DNA from: UBA1081 sp964454355
Lineage (GTDB): Bacteria > Bacillota > Clostridia > Oscillospirales > Acutalibacteraceae
Reading direction: 5' to 3'
Length of the DNA stretch: 10,156 nt
Assembly (NCBI GenBank): GCA_964454355.1
Contig: CAYVTA010000077.1
Coordinates: 1 to 10,156, forward strand
Made by a program: the position numbers and the translations under genes. Shown piece after piece: positions 1 through 5,166 of the stretch (positions are counted from its first letter, which is position 1; each line of letters begins with the position of its first letter). The notes under the pieces are model-generated. The model was not told where the DNA came from, made no database searches, and saw only the letters and a program-made list of their open reading frames with translations.

Positions 1-165
1 CCTCTTTGCGGTGACGATATGTACGGCAGTGCTGATAAGCGAATTGCACGTGCGGCACTCCATTGCGGAGACATTGATTTTGTTCATCCTGTTTCCGGCT
101 TGTCAATGCATTTCTTTGCACCTTATCCTGAAGATTTTGATGCAATAATTCCAAAAAAATTATAA
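1..165 (+). CDS. RluA-family pseudouridine synthase, C-terminal end (partial)
   Basis: Frame 1 is open from the window edge to TAA at 163-165, giving 54 residues that begin PLCGDDMYG and end FDAIIPKKL. The pattern of a P-L-x-G-D-x-x-Y-G block, an R-A-A-L-H block, a D-F-x-HP-x-SG block and a final F-x-AP-x-P-x-DF is the usual C-terminal signature of RluA/RluC/RluD-type RNA pseudouridine synthases, which isomerise uridine in 23S rRNA or tRNA. The catalytic Asp motif (HRLD) would lie upstream of the window and cannot be seen, so the specific subfamily and target uridine cannot be assigned. The stop is followed by an AT-rich spacer without a clear intrinsic terminator. Confidence 0.8.
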   Translation, partial: PLCGDDMYGSADKRIARAALHCGDIDFVHPVSGLSMHFFAPYPEDFDAIIPKKL

Positions 166-316
166 AAAAATTTCACAAACTTTTTTCCACTTAAATAACA
201 AAAAAATCGTTTCTTCGTCATTTTGCTGTAATTAGAGTGTTGTTGTTTGTGATAAATGCACAAAAGAAATTTGTTCTGAAAATAAAACCTGTTAAACATG
301 ATATTAAATTTAAAAT

Positions 317-364
317 CTCCTATTTGTAGGAGTTGCACAAAATTATTATTAAACCTTTGTGCAA
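317..364. promoter_or_regulatory. Inverted repeats upstream of the -35 box (candidate operator)
   Basis: Two inverted repeats abut. CTCCTA (317-322) pairs with TAGGAG (327-332) over a 4-nt loop. TTGCACAAA (333-341) is repeated perfectly inverted as TTTGTGCAA (356-364) with a 14-bp AT-rich centre. The second repeat ends 6 bp before the TTGACA box at 371, a position where a dimeric regulator could contact RNA polymerase. The symmetry is seen directly; the operator role is inferred, and no regulator gene is adjacent. The rest of the spacer between 166 and 316 is AT-rich, and I see nothing identifiable in it. Confidence 0.4.
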
Positions 365-370
365 AATGAC

Positions 371-398
371 TTGACAAAATCAAAATTATGAGTATAAT
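371..398 (+). promoter_or_regulatory. Sigma-A promoter of the small-ORF/tetraloop transcript
   Basis: TTGACA (371-376) and TATAAT (393-398), both perfect consensus hexamers, are separated by 16 bp. Transcription should start near 405, leaving a leader of about 30 nt before the ATG at 435. The quality of this promoter supports the view that the short downstream unit is transcribed. Confidence 0.8.
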
Positions 399-434
399 AA
401 GGGTGTAATCAAGAGAAAAAGGAGATGAGAAACA

Positions 435-563
435 ATGTCAAGCGATCTTCGTAAGTATGAAGCAAAGCTTATCAAGGAAATGGAAGAAACAAAGTTTTTT
501 TCTTGGAAGAGACTTTGGAAGGCAATCGAGCTTTCAAGCATCTATAACAAGGTGGGTGAATAA
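435..563 (+). CDS. Small ORF, 42 aa, unknown function
   Basis: ATG at 435 to TAA at 561-563 encodes 42 residues, starting MSSDLRKYEAK and ending SSIYNKVGE. An AGGAG ribosome site at 420-424 sits 10 nt upstream, and a consensus promoter precedes it. The peptide is highly charged (Lys/Glu-rich) with a central aromatic patch (FFSWKRLW) and looks like an amphipathic helix; it has no signal peptide, membrane segment or cysteine. I recognise no family. It has no run of a single amino acid that would mark it as an attenuator leader peptide. It is the only coding sequence on its transcript, followed by three tetraloop hairpins and a terminator, so it may be a free-standing small protein or a translated part of a regulatory RNA. 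Confidence 0.6.
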   Translation: MSSDLRKYEAKLIKEMEETKFFSWKRLWKAIELSSIYNKVGE

Positions 564-591
564 TCGGTCTTCCGTATAACTCAAAAACAAT

Positions 592-663
592 GCCTGAAAA
601 GGCTTTACATATAAAAACAACGCCCGAGAGGGCTTAATATATAAAAGCAACGCCCTTCGGGGC
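592..663 (+). repeat. Three 30-bp-period units, each a 4-bp hairpin with a stable tetraloop
   Basis: Hairpins start at 592, 622 and 652, exactly 30 nt apart. Each has a GCCY/RGGC stem: GCCT-GAAA-AGGC (592-603), GCCC-GAGA-GGGC (622-633) and GCCC-TTCG-GGGC (652-663). The loops are two GNRA tetraloops and one cUUCGg tetraloop, all exceptionally stable in RNA, and the stem of unit 1 differs by a base-paired T-A in place of C-G. The linkers are AT-rich and similar (ACAA before the stem, TTTAYATATA or AATATATA after it). The units lie in the 3' untranslated part of the 42-aa ORF transcript, between its stop and the terminator. Function is unknown; pairing and covariation suggest selection at the RNA level. 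Confidence 0.75.
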
Positions 664-686
664 TTTATATAAAGACCATTTCCTTG

Positions 687-716
687 CGGGAGCTGAAAAT
701 GCTCCCGTTTTTTTTT
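687..716 (+). terminator. Intrinsic terminator of the small-ORF transcript
   Basis: CGGGAGC (687-693) pairs perfectly with GCTCCCG (701-707) over a 7-nt loop and is followed by nine T (708-716). This closes a predicted transcript of about 310 nt that starts near 405. Confidence 0.9.
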
Positions 717-724
717 GTTTCAGT

Positions 725-957
725 AAACAATAATTTATCGATTATTTTTTGATTGTGCCACATAAAAGTTTTGGTCGAGCTTTTTCAAAAGCTCGTGGGT
801 TTCAAAAGGGCAACGCCCTTTGTCGCACTCCGCAGAGTGTGAAACTCCTTGGCTAAAAAAAGCTCAGGAGGGGAACAAAAACAGTCCTGCGTGACTGTTT
901 TTGCGTGGGGAACCCTCGCCGGGGGTTCCCCATTACATCTCCGATAAATTATTGTTT
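725..957. mobile_element. MITE-like 233-bp element with 16-bp terminal inverted repeats
   Basis: AAACAATAATTTATCG (725-740) is repeated perfectly inverted at 942-957. The interior has no ORF but at least six hairpins: CGAGCTTTT/AAAAGCTCG (776-795), AAAGGGC/GCCCTTT (805-821), CACTC/GAGTG (826-839), CTCCT/AGGAG with an inner GGCT/AGCT (845-870), an 11-bp stem CAAAAACAGTC/GACTGTTTTTG (876-903), and a 10-bp GC-rich stem (906-932). The interior is much richer in G+C than the flanks. Size, perfect terminal repeats, no coding capacity and location between a terminator and a promoter fit a miniature inverted-repeat element or an interspersed palindromic repeat family. I see no clear target-site duplication and no second copy in the window, so mobility is inferred. 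Confidence 0.6.
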
Positions 958-1000
958 GATTTTTATGTATTTTAACATTTTAATTGTATATTATATTATA

Positions 1001-1029
1001 TTGACTTTTTTTGTTTTAGGCTGTACAAT
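1001..1029 (+). promoter_or_regulatory. Sigma-A promoter of the alaA operon
   Basis: TTGACT (1001-1006) and TACAAT (1024-1029) are separated by 17 bp. A start near 1036 gives a leader of about 20 nt, just long enough to carry the AGGAGG at 1043-1048. Such a short leader leaves no room for a riboswitch or attenuator, so any control would have to act at the promoter. Confidence 0.75.
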
Positions 1030-1055
1030 TACATAGAAACTCAGGAGGAGATAAC

Positions 1056-2267
1056 ATGAAAATTTATAAAAAGTCTCACAAACTTGATAATGTGTGCTAT
1101 GATATAAGAGGCCCTGTAATGGATGAAGCTTCAAGAATGGAGGTACAGGGAGAGAAAATATTAAAACTTAATATAGGCAATCCTGCATATTTCGGTTTCA
1201 GAGCACCTGACAATATTCTTGAAAAAATGGAAAAAAGTCTGGATTCAACAGAGGGATATTCTGATTCAAAAGGACTTCTTTCTGCAAGAGAAGCAATTGT
1301 AAGATATTGCAAAAAGAAGAACATTCCGAATGTTACGGTAAACGATGTTTATACCGGTAACGGTGCCAGCGAGCTTATTACAATGTCTATGCAGGGACTT
1401 CTTGATACGGGGGATGAGATTCTTGTTCCTTCACCGGATTATCCGCTGTGGACTGCATCTGTAACTCTTGCAGGCGGCAGAGCTGTTCATTATCTTTGTG
1501 ACGAAGACAATCATTGGTATCCCGATATCGATGATATAGAGAAAAAAATTACAAAACGCACAAAAGGTATCGTTGTTATCAATCCCAATAATCCTACGGG
1601 AGTACTTTATCCTAAAGAGATACTCGAAGGTATCGTTGAGCTTGCAAGAAAATATGAGCTTATATTATTTGCAGATGAAATTTATGACAGACTTGTTATG
1701 GACGGAAAAGAACACGTTGCACTTGCATCTCTTGCTCCCGATTTGCTTACATTAAGCTTTAACGGACTTTCAAAATCTCACCTTGTTGCAGGTTATCGCT
1801 GCGGTTGGATGTGTCTTGCCGGTGATAAGTCCAAAACAAAAGGTTATATTGAAGGCTTAAATCTGCTTTCTTCCATGCGTCTTTGCTCAAATGTTCCTGC
1901 ACAGTCCATTATTCCCACTGCTCTTGATGAAGAAAATGCCGCAACTGAGATTCTTGAAAAGGGCGGCAGAGTATACGAGCAGAGAGAGCTTGTTTGTAAA
2001 TATATCGATGCTATTCCCGGACTTTCAGCAGTCAGACCCGATGCGGCGTTCTACGTGTTCCCTAAAATGGATGAACGCTTTAATATTATGGATGATGAGC
2101 AGTTTGCTCTTGATTTTCTCAGGGAAAAGCATATTCTTGTCACTCATGGCGGCGGTTTCCATTGGGAACAGCCTGACCATTTCAGAATCGTTTATCTCCC
2201 CGAAGTCAGTATGCTTCAGGAATGCTGTACCCGAATGGAAGAATTTTTCAGCACATACAGACAATAG
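1056..2267 (+). CDS. alaA: Alanine aminotransferase, AlaA type (class I/II PLP enzyme)
   Basis: The 403-residue product catalyses PLP-dependent transfer of an amino group between glutamate and pyruvate, making alanine in the cytoplasm. It matches E. coli AlaA (YfbQ, 405 aa) along its whole length as I recall that sequence, including the start (KLDNVCYDIRGP versus KLENVCYDIRGP), KLNIGNPA, VPSPDYPLWTA, INPNNPTG (175-182), FADEIYD (205-211) and SMRLCSNVPAQ. Visible active-site residues are N179 and D207/Y210 around the pyridine ring, the Schiff-base lysine K240 in FNGLSK, R248 for the phosphate, and R377 (DHFRIV) for the substrate carboxylate. The start is fixed by AGGAGG at 1043-1048, 7 nt before the ATG. 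A flavoprotein gene follows after 28 bp and is probably co-transcribed. No truncation or missing catalytic residue is apparent. Confidence 0.92.
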   Translation: MKIYKKSHKLDNVCYDIRGPVMDEASRMEVQGEKILKLNIGNPAYFGFRAPDNILEKMEKSLDSTEGYSDSKGLLSAREAIVRYCKKKNIPNVTVNDVYTGNGASELITMSMQGLLDTGDEILVPSPDYPLWTASVTLAGGRAVHYLCDEDNHWYPDIDDIEKKITKRTKGIVVINPNNPTGVLYPKEILEGIVELARKYELILFADEIYDRLVMDGKEHVALASLAPDLLTLSFNGLSKSHLVAGYRCGWMCLAGDKSKTKGYIEGLNLLSSMRLCSNVPAQSIIPTALDEENAATEILEKGGRVYEQRELVCKYIDAIPGLSAVRPDAAFYVFPKMDERFNIMDDEQFALDFLREKHILVTHGGGFHWEQPDHFRIVYLPEVSMLQECCTRMEEFFSTYRQ

Positions 2268-2295
2268 ATGCCCACTAATAAAAGGAGTGTTTTTT

Positions 2296-2928
2296 ATGAA
2301 AGTTATCCTTGTAAACGGAAGTCCTCACGAAAAGGGCTGTACCTACACAGCACTTTGCGAAGTTGAAAATACGCTTAATGCAGAAGGCATTGAAACGGAG
2401 ATTTTCTGGATCGGAAACAAACCGATCTCAGGCTGTATTGCTTGCAAAGCCTGCGGAAAACTCGGCAAATGCACAATTGATGATACTGTAAATGAATTTG
2501 TGAAAAAGGCTGAAAATGCAGACGGCTTTGTGTTTGGTTCTCCTGTCCATTACGCTGCGATGTCAGGTGCACTGACTTCCTTTATGGACAGAGCATTTTA
2601 TTCCGCTGCCTGTGCAGGAAACAGAGCATACTACCTTAAACCTGCCGCAGGAATTGCAGTTGCAAGAAGAGCCGGTACCACCGCAGCATTTGAGCAGCTT
2701 AATAAATATTTTACCATTTCTCAGATGCCTGTTATTTCTTCAAGATATTGGAATATGGTTCATGGTGCAGCTCCGGAAGATGTTGTTAAAGACGAAGAGG
2801 GAATGCAGTGTATGCGTATTCTTGCGAGAAACATGGCTTGGTTCCTCAAATGTAAAGAGGCAGGCGAAAAAGCAGGTGTCCCCATGCCTGAAACAGAGAG
2901 AACAATAATGACCAACTTTATAAGATAA
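2296..2928 (+). CDS. NAD(P)H-dependent FMN reductase, iron-sulfur flavoprotein type
   Basis: The 210-residue product has a flavodoxin-like fold. It opens with a beta strand and an FMN phosphate loop (MKVILVNGSPHEKGCT, residues 1-16), and a second FMN-contact motif, GSPVHY, lies at 81-86. Four cysteines, C47, C50, C53 and C59, form CX2CX2CX5C, which fits the compact CX2CX2CX4-7C motif that holds a 4Fe-4S cluster in archaeal and clostridial iron-sulfur flavoproteins. The likely role is cytoplasmic electron transfer or reduction of a small oxidant or quinone; the physiological partner is not shown. The frame is open far upstream into alaA, but AAAGGAG at 2281-2287, 8 nt before ATG 2296, and the start of the fold decide this start. 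It follows alaA by 28 bp with no terminator between, so one operon is likely. Confidence 0.85.
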   Translation: MKVILVNGSPHEKGCTYTALCEVENTLNAEGIETEIFWIGNKPISGCIACKACGKLGKCTIDDTVNEFVKKAENADGFVFGSPVHYAAMSGALTSFMDRAFYSAACAGNRAYYLKPAAGIAVARRAGTTAAFEQLNKYFTISQMPVISSRYWNMVHGAAPEDVVKDEEGMQCMRILARNMAWFLKCKEAGEKAGVPMPETERTIMTNFIR

Positions 2929-2963
2929 GAAGTTAATAACAATATAAAAGGAAATGTAAAAAA

Positions 2964-2989
2964 GTGTAGACCGTAAAAAACGGTTACAC
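2964..2989. other. Hairpin downstream of the alaA operon
   Basis: GTGTA (2964-2968) plus ACCG (2970-2973) pair with CGGT (2981-2984) plus TACAC (2985-2989), leaving G2969 bulged and a 7-nt A-rich loop. No T-run follows directly, so by itself this is a poor intrinsic terminator. It may protect the 3' end of the operon transcript; that role is inferred. Confidence 0.45.
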
Positions 2990-3049
2990 ATAAAGAGTTT
3001 TAATTTTATTAAAATTTAAAAAACAACAAAAAAATAAAAGTTGAGGTGT

Positions 3050-3100
3050 GATATGCATCCCCAAAAAGTTAGACACTTTTGGAGTGCATATCATTTTTTT
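3050..3100 (+). terminator. Long palindromic terminator of the alaA operon, with IS3-like end sequences
   Basis: GATATGCA (3050-3057) pairs with TGCATATC (3085-3092), and inside it CCAAAAAGT pairs with ACTTTTGG with one bulged A; seven T follow at 3094-3100. It is a strong terminator for the upstream operon. Each arm, read from the outside in (TGCAT-CCCCAAAAAGTTAGAC on the left, TGCACTCCAAAAGTGTC on the complement of the right), resembles terminal repeats of some IS3/IS150-group elements, so it may be a relic of two abutted insertion sequence ends. The hairpin is seen directly; the IS link rests on remembered resemblance. Confidence 0.7.
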
Positions 3101-3109
3101 ATATATAGG

Positions 3110-3186
3110 AAATTGCTCGCATTGTGAGCAATTTGCTTATATCAAGAAACACCTCTATCCCCCAAGCTTGAGGCACGGGGTTGATA
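3110..3186 (-). mobile_element. Possible IS200/IS605 end relic with a pseudoknot (omega-RNA/HEARO-like)
   Basis: A perfect 9-bp hairpin, AAATTGCTC (3110-3118) with GAGCAATTT (3126-3134), is followed by interlocked pairings: CCTC (3152-3155) with GAGG (3170-3173), crossed by TATC plus CCCC (3156-3163) with GGGG plus GATA (3177-3180 and 3183-3186). This is an H-type pseudoknot topology. On the minus strand the motif CCCC-N13-GGGGG-ATAGAGG resembles the conserved 3' end of TnpB-associated omega RNAs that overlaps the IS200/IS605 right end. No tnpA or tnpB remains, so it would be an orphan fragment. The pairings are visible; the family assignment is an inference from general resemblance. Confidence 0.35.
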
Positions 3187-3190
3187 AATT

Positions 3191-3236
3191 GTAAGATTTT
3201 TTTCTTACTTTATGGAAAACTGCGTTTCAATAAAGT
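3191..3236. repeat. Overlapping AT-rich hairpins in the convergent spacer
   Basis: GTAAGA (3191-3196) pairs with TCTTAC (3203-3208). Overlapping it, ACTTTAT (3207-3213) pairs with ATAAAGT (3230-3236), with an inner GAAA/TTTC. The two stems share bases 3207-3208, so they partly exclude each other. No T-run follows on the minus strand, so these are not a convincing terminator for the nuclease gene that ends at 3305. I see nothing else identifiable between 3237 and 3304. Confidence 0.35.
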
Positions 3237-3304
3237 AAAAAAATTATATGTCGCACCGTCGTCGCAGTATGGGGAAAACCGTTTTCTTGCAGCACCTTTT
3301 TTTG

Positions 3305-4234
3305 TCACAGCATTATATCGGCAATGATAGGGTAGTGATCAGACATTTTGTTCAAATAACTGTCTGAAAGCAATCCGAATGTTATCACCGTTGCATTTCC
3401 GTTAACAAAAATATGGTCGATGTTTGGCTGTTCAATGCTTTTTTCTTCACCTGCAAAAGTGTATTGAGCACAGTATTTCGCATCCGTCAGAACTGCATTC
3501 AATTTGTTATATATCTGAGATGCTTCAGCATTGCCTTCCTTTGTGTTGAAGTCACCTGTGAGGAATACGGCACAGTTATAGTCTGTTCGTATTTTTTCGC
3601 TCAGTTCATACATTTCATCAGCCTGTACATTCATTGTTTCAAGACTGACAGCTTCTTTTCCTTGGACGATAAAATCAAAATGAGTTGACGTGACTGCAAA
3701 ACGTCTGTTATCGTTTATTGTTTCAAATACAGCCCATGCGGCTCTTCGTGTTCTTGAATTATTCCCTTTTGAAAATATCAAATCACCGCTGTCGATGAGC
3801 TCCAACGTATCCGTGTTGTAAATCATTGTTGTCATGCTTGCACCCTTTTCTTCCGAAACAGGATGAATAAAACTGTAGCTGTCGGGCAAATCTTCAATAA
3901 GACAGTATGTCCAGTCTTCGCATATTTCTTGAAGCCCCACAACATCCGGAGTGTAAGCATTCAGTATCTGAGAAAAAATTTCTGATCTGGGCTTTACGGG
4001 GCAGCCGCCCCAGCTTTCGTAATGTGCCAGGAGATTTACGGACATTATTCTTACATCGCTTCTGTCAGCTTTTGCCGTGTTTTCACTATTGATAACATTC
4101 ATAAATTCCTTGTCAGATTCAGTAATATTCATGTTGCTTCCTGCGTGTACACTGAATGGCACCAAAAGACAAAAAGCGACGGTAATACACATGACCGCCG
4201 CAAAAGTTTTTTTTATGTGTTTGCTTAATTTCAA
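3305..4234 (-). CDS. Secreted endonuclease/exonuclease/phosphatase-fold (EEP) enzyme
   Basis: The 309-residue product is a predicted exported metal-dependent phosphoesterase of the EEP (DNase I-like) superfamily. Residues 1-31 form a signal peptide: a Lys-rich start, a hydrophobic core at about 11-26, and a likely cut after VHA31. The family's catalytic blocks appear in order: N67 (VNLLAH), E103 (GLQEIC), H185 (STHFD), D228/N230 (TGDFNT), D273-H274 (IDHIF) and the terminal D299-H300 (SDHYPI). All expected metal and catalytic residues are present, so it should be active. The sequence does not tell whether the substrate is DNA, a phospholipid headgroup or another phosphoester. It starts at TTG, set by a good ribosome site and an intact signal peptide. 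It lies 19 bp after sigK and is probably co-transcribed with it. Confidence 0.85.
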   Translation of the reverse strand: MKLSKHIKKTFAAVMCITVAFCLLVPFSVHAGSNMNITESDKEFMNVINSENTAKADRSDVRIMSVNLLAHYESWGGCPVKPRSEIFSQILNAYTPDVVGLQEICEDWTYCLIEDLPDSYSFIHPVSEEKGASMTTMIYNTDTLELIDSGDLIFSKGNNSRTRRAAWAVFETINDNRRFAVTSTHFDFIVQGKEAVSLETMNVQADEMYELSEKIRTDYNCAVFLTGDFNTKEGNAEASQIYNKLNAVLTDAKYCAQYTFAGEEKSIEQPNIDHIFVNGNATVITFGLLSDSYLNKMSDHYPIIADIML

Positions 4235-4240
4235 AATTCA

Positions 4241-4246
4241 CACCTC
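4241..4246 (-). promoter_or_regulatory. Ribosome binding site fixing the TTG start of the EEP gene
   Basis: On the minus strand GAGGTG lies 6 nt before the TTG at 4232-4234. The next in-frame ATG would be Met15, inside the hydrophobic core of the signal peptide, and would destroy the export signal, so the TTG start is preferred. The site lies wholly in the 19-bp gap after sigK. Confidence 0.7.
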
Positions 4247-4253
4247 GAAATTT

Positions 4254-4958
4254 TCAGTATTGAAAAATATTTTCACTTTCCAGCCGCTTTTTTAGTGTGG
4301 ACAAAATCTTTGTCTCTATTCTCGAAATATAGCTCCTTGATATTCCAAGCATATCCGCAACCTCTTGCTGCGTTTTCGGTTCATCGCCGTCAATACCGTA
4401 TCTGAGCACAATTATCGTTTTGTCTCTGGGATTTTTTATTTCATCAATAAACTTTCTCAATTGGGTGCATTTGAATTTGTTGTCAAGATCTTCAACAACG
4501 GTGTCATCAGTACTGATAATGTCTGCCAGAGTCAGCGGATTTCCCTCACTGTCTGTCTCAATAGGATCGCTCATTGAAACATCTTGAGCCGTTTTTTTTA
4601 TACCTCTGAAATACATAAGAATTTCATTTTCAATGCATCTTGAAGCATAAGTTGCAAGGCGTGTGCCTTTTTCGCTGTTGAAGCTGTTAACGCCCTTGAT
4701 AAGTCCTATCGTGCCGATTGAGATAAGGTCGTCTTGGTCACTGTAGTTTGAATAGTATTTTTTTATAATGTGTACCACAAGCCTGAGATTATGCTCTACA
4801 AGCAGATTTCTTGCTTCAATATCACCGCTTTTTGCTTTTTTGAGTGCCTCAGCTTCTTCTTGTTTTGTTAATGGCTTTGGAAAAAATCCCGAATTGCCGA
4901 TATGCAACGCAAAGAAAATCAGTTCTTTAAAAAAATCAATAAATCCCATAAACTCCAT
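4254..4958 (-). CDS. sigK: RNA polymerase sporulation sigma factor sigma-K (pro-form)
   Basis: The 234-residue product is the late mother-cell sigma factor of endospore formation, directing genes for cortex, coat and mother-cell lysis. The hydrophobic N-terminus (MEFMGFIDFFKELIFFALHI) resembles the pro-sequence that the membrane protease SpoIVFB removes after about residue 20, and it leads into FFPKPLT as pro-sigma-K does, unlike the longer basic pro-sequence of sigma-E. Region 2 spans about 55-125 (EHNLRLVVHIIKKYY, DLISIGTIGLIKG, LATYASRCIENEILMYFR), and region 4 has the helix-turn-helix TQQEVADMLGISRSYISRIE at 196-215. The linker with KKTAQDVSMSDPIETDSEGN also fits sigma-K. The reading frame is uninterrupted, with no skin-type element. 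AGAGGTG lies 5 nt before the ATG. The EEP gene follows after 19 bp. Confidence 0.9.
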   Translation of the reverse strand: MEFMGFIDFFKELIFFALHIGNSGFFPKPLTKQEEAEALKKAKSGDIEARNLLVEHNLRLVVHIIKKYYSNYSDQDDLISIGTIGLIKGVNSFNSEKGTRLATYASRCIENEILMYFRGIKKTAQDVSMSDPIETDSEGNPLTLADIISTDDTVVEDLDNKFKCTQLRKFIDEIKNPRDKTIIVLRYGIDGDEPKTQQEVADMLGISRSYISRIETKILSTLKKRLESENIFQY

Positions 4959-5123
4959 AATGTCACCTCTGTTAATTTTATGAGAACAGAGGATTTTTTT
5001 TGCAAGTCCGAGGCATTAAACAATAGAGTGTCTCTAAAAATTAAGAATGTAAAAAATACACTGTTTTTCGAGCGTTCAGCTTTTTTGTTATGTAAAATAA
5101 ATTTCACTTTCTCAAATGATGCA

Positions 5124-5158
5124 CAAAAAAACTTCCCGATATGTGTTATCGAGAAGTT
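5124..5158 (-). terminator. Intrinsic terminator of the LPXTG protein gene
   Basis: On the minus strand AACTTCTCGAT (5158-5148) pairs with ATCGGGAAGTT (5140-5130), 11 bp with one G-U, over a 7-nt loop and is followed by a T-run (5131-5125). It starts 8 bp after the stop codon of the surface protein gene and separates it from sigK downstream. The rest of the spacer, 4959-5123, is AT-rich and should contain the sigK promoter, but I cannot place one securely. Confidence 0.85.
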
Positions 5159-5166
5159 ATGGAAAA

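Noticed and set aside
123..383. 86-codon minus-strand ORF overlapping the end of the pseudouridine synthase gene
   Set aside because: It has no ribosome site or family resemblance, its composition is that of AT-rich intergenic DNA, and it overlaps the promoter and inverted repeats of the small ORF.
592..663. 30-bp period repeats read as a small CRISPR array
   Set aside because: There are no unique spacers: the whole 30-bp unit repeats with drift, and the unit is explained by tetraloop hairpins. No cas gene is present.
1891..2295. Upstream extension of the flavoprotein reading frame inside alaA
   Set aside because: The frame is open but overlaps alaA, has no ribosome site at its earlier ATG, and adds sequence before the first beta strand of the flavodoxin fold. 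ATG 2296 has a good ribosome site.
3277..3304. GAAAAC/GTTTTC palindrome as terminator of the EEP gene
   Set aside because: The arms are separated by a single base and cannot form a normal hairpin loop, and no T-run follows on the minus strand.
4254..4958. Possible skin-like interruption of sigK
   Set aside because: The frame is continuous from the pro-sequence through region 4, so no excision element is present.
4975..4982. CATAAAAT on the minus strand as a sigma-E or sigma-K -10 box for sigK
   Set aside because: It fits CATAnAnT, but I find no matching -35 element at the right spacing, and the implied start would fall inside the ribosome site. AT-rich sequence makes such a match likely by chance.
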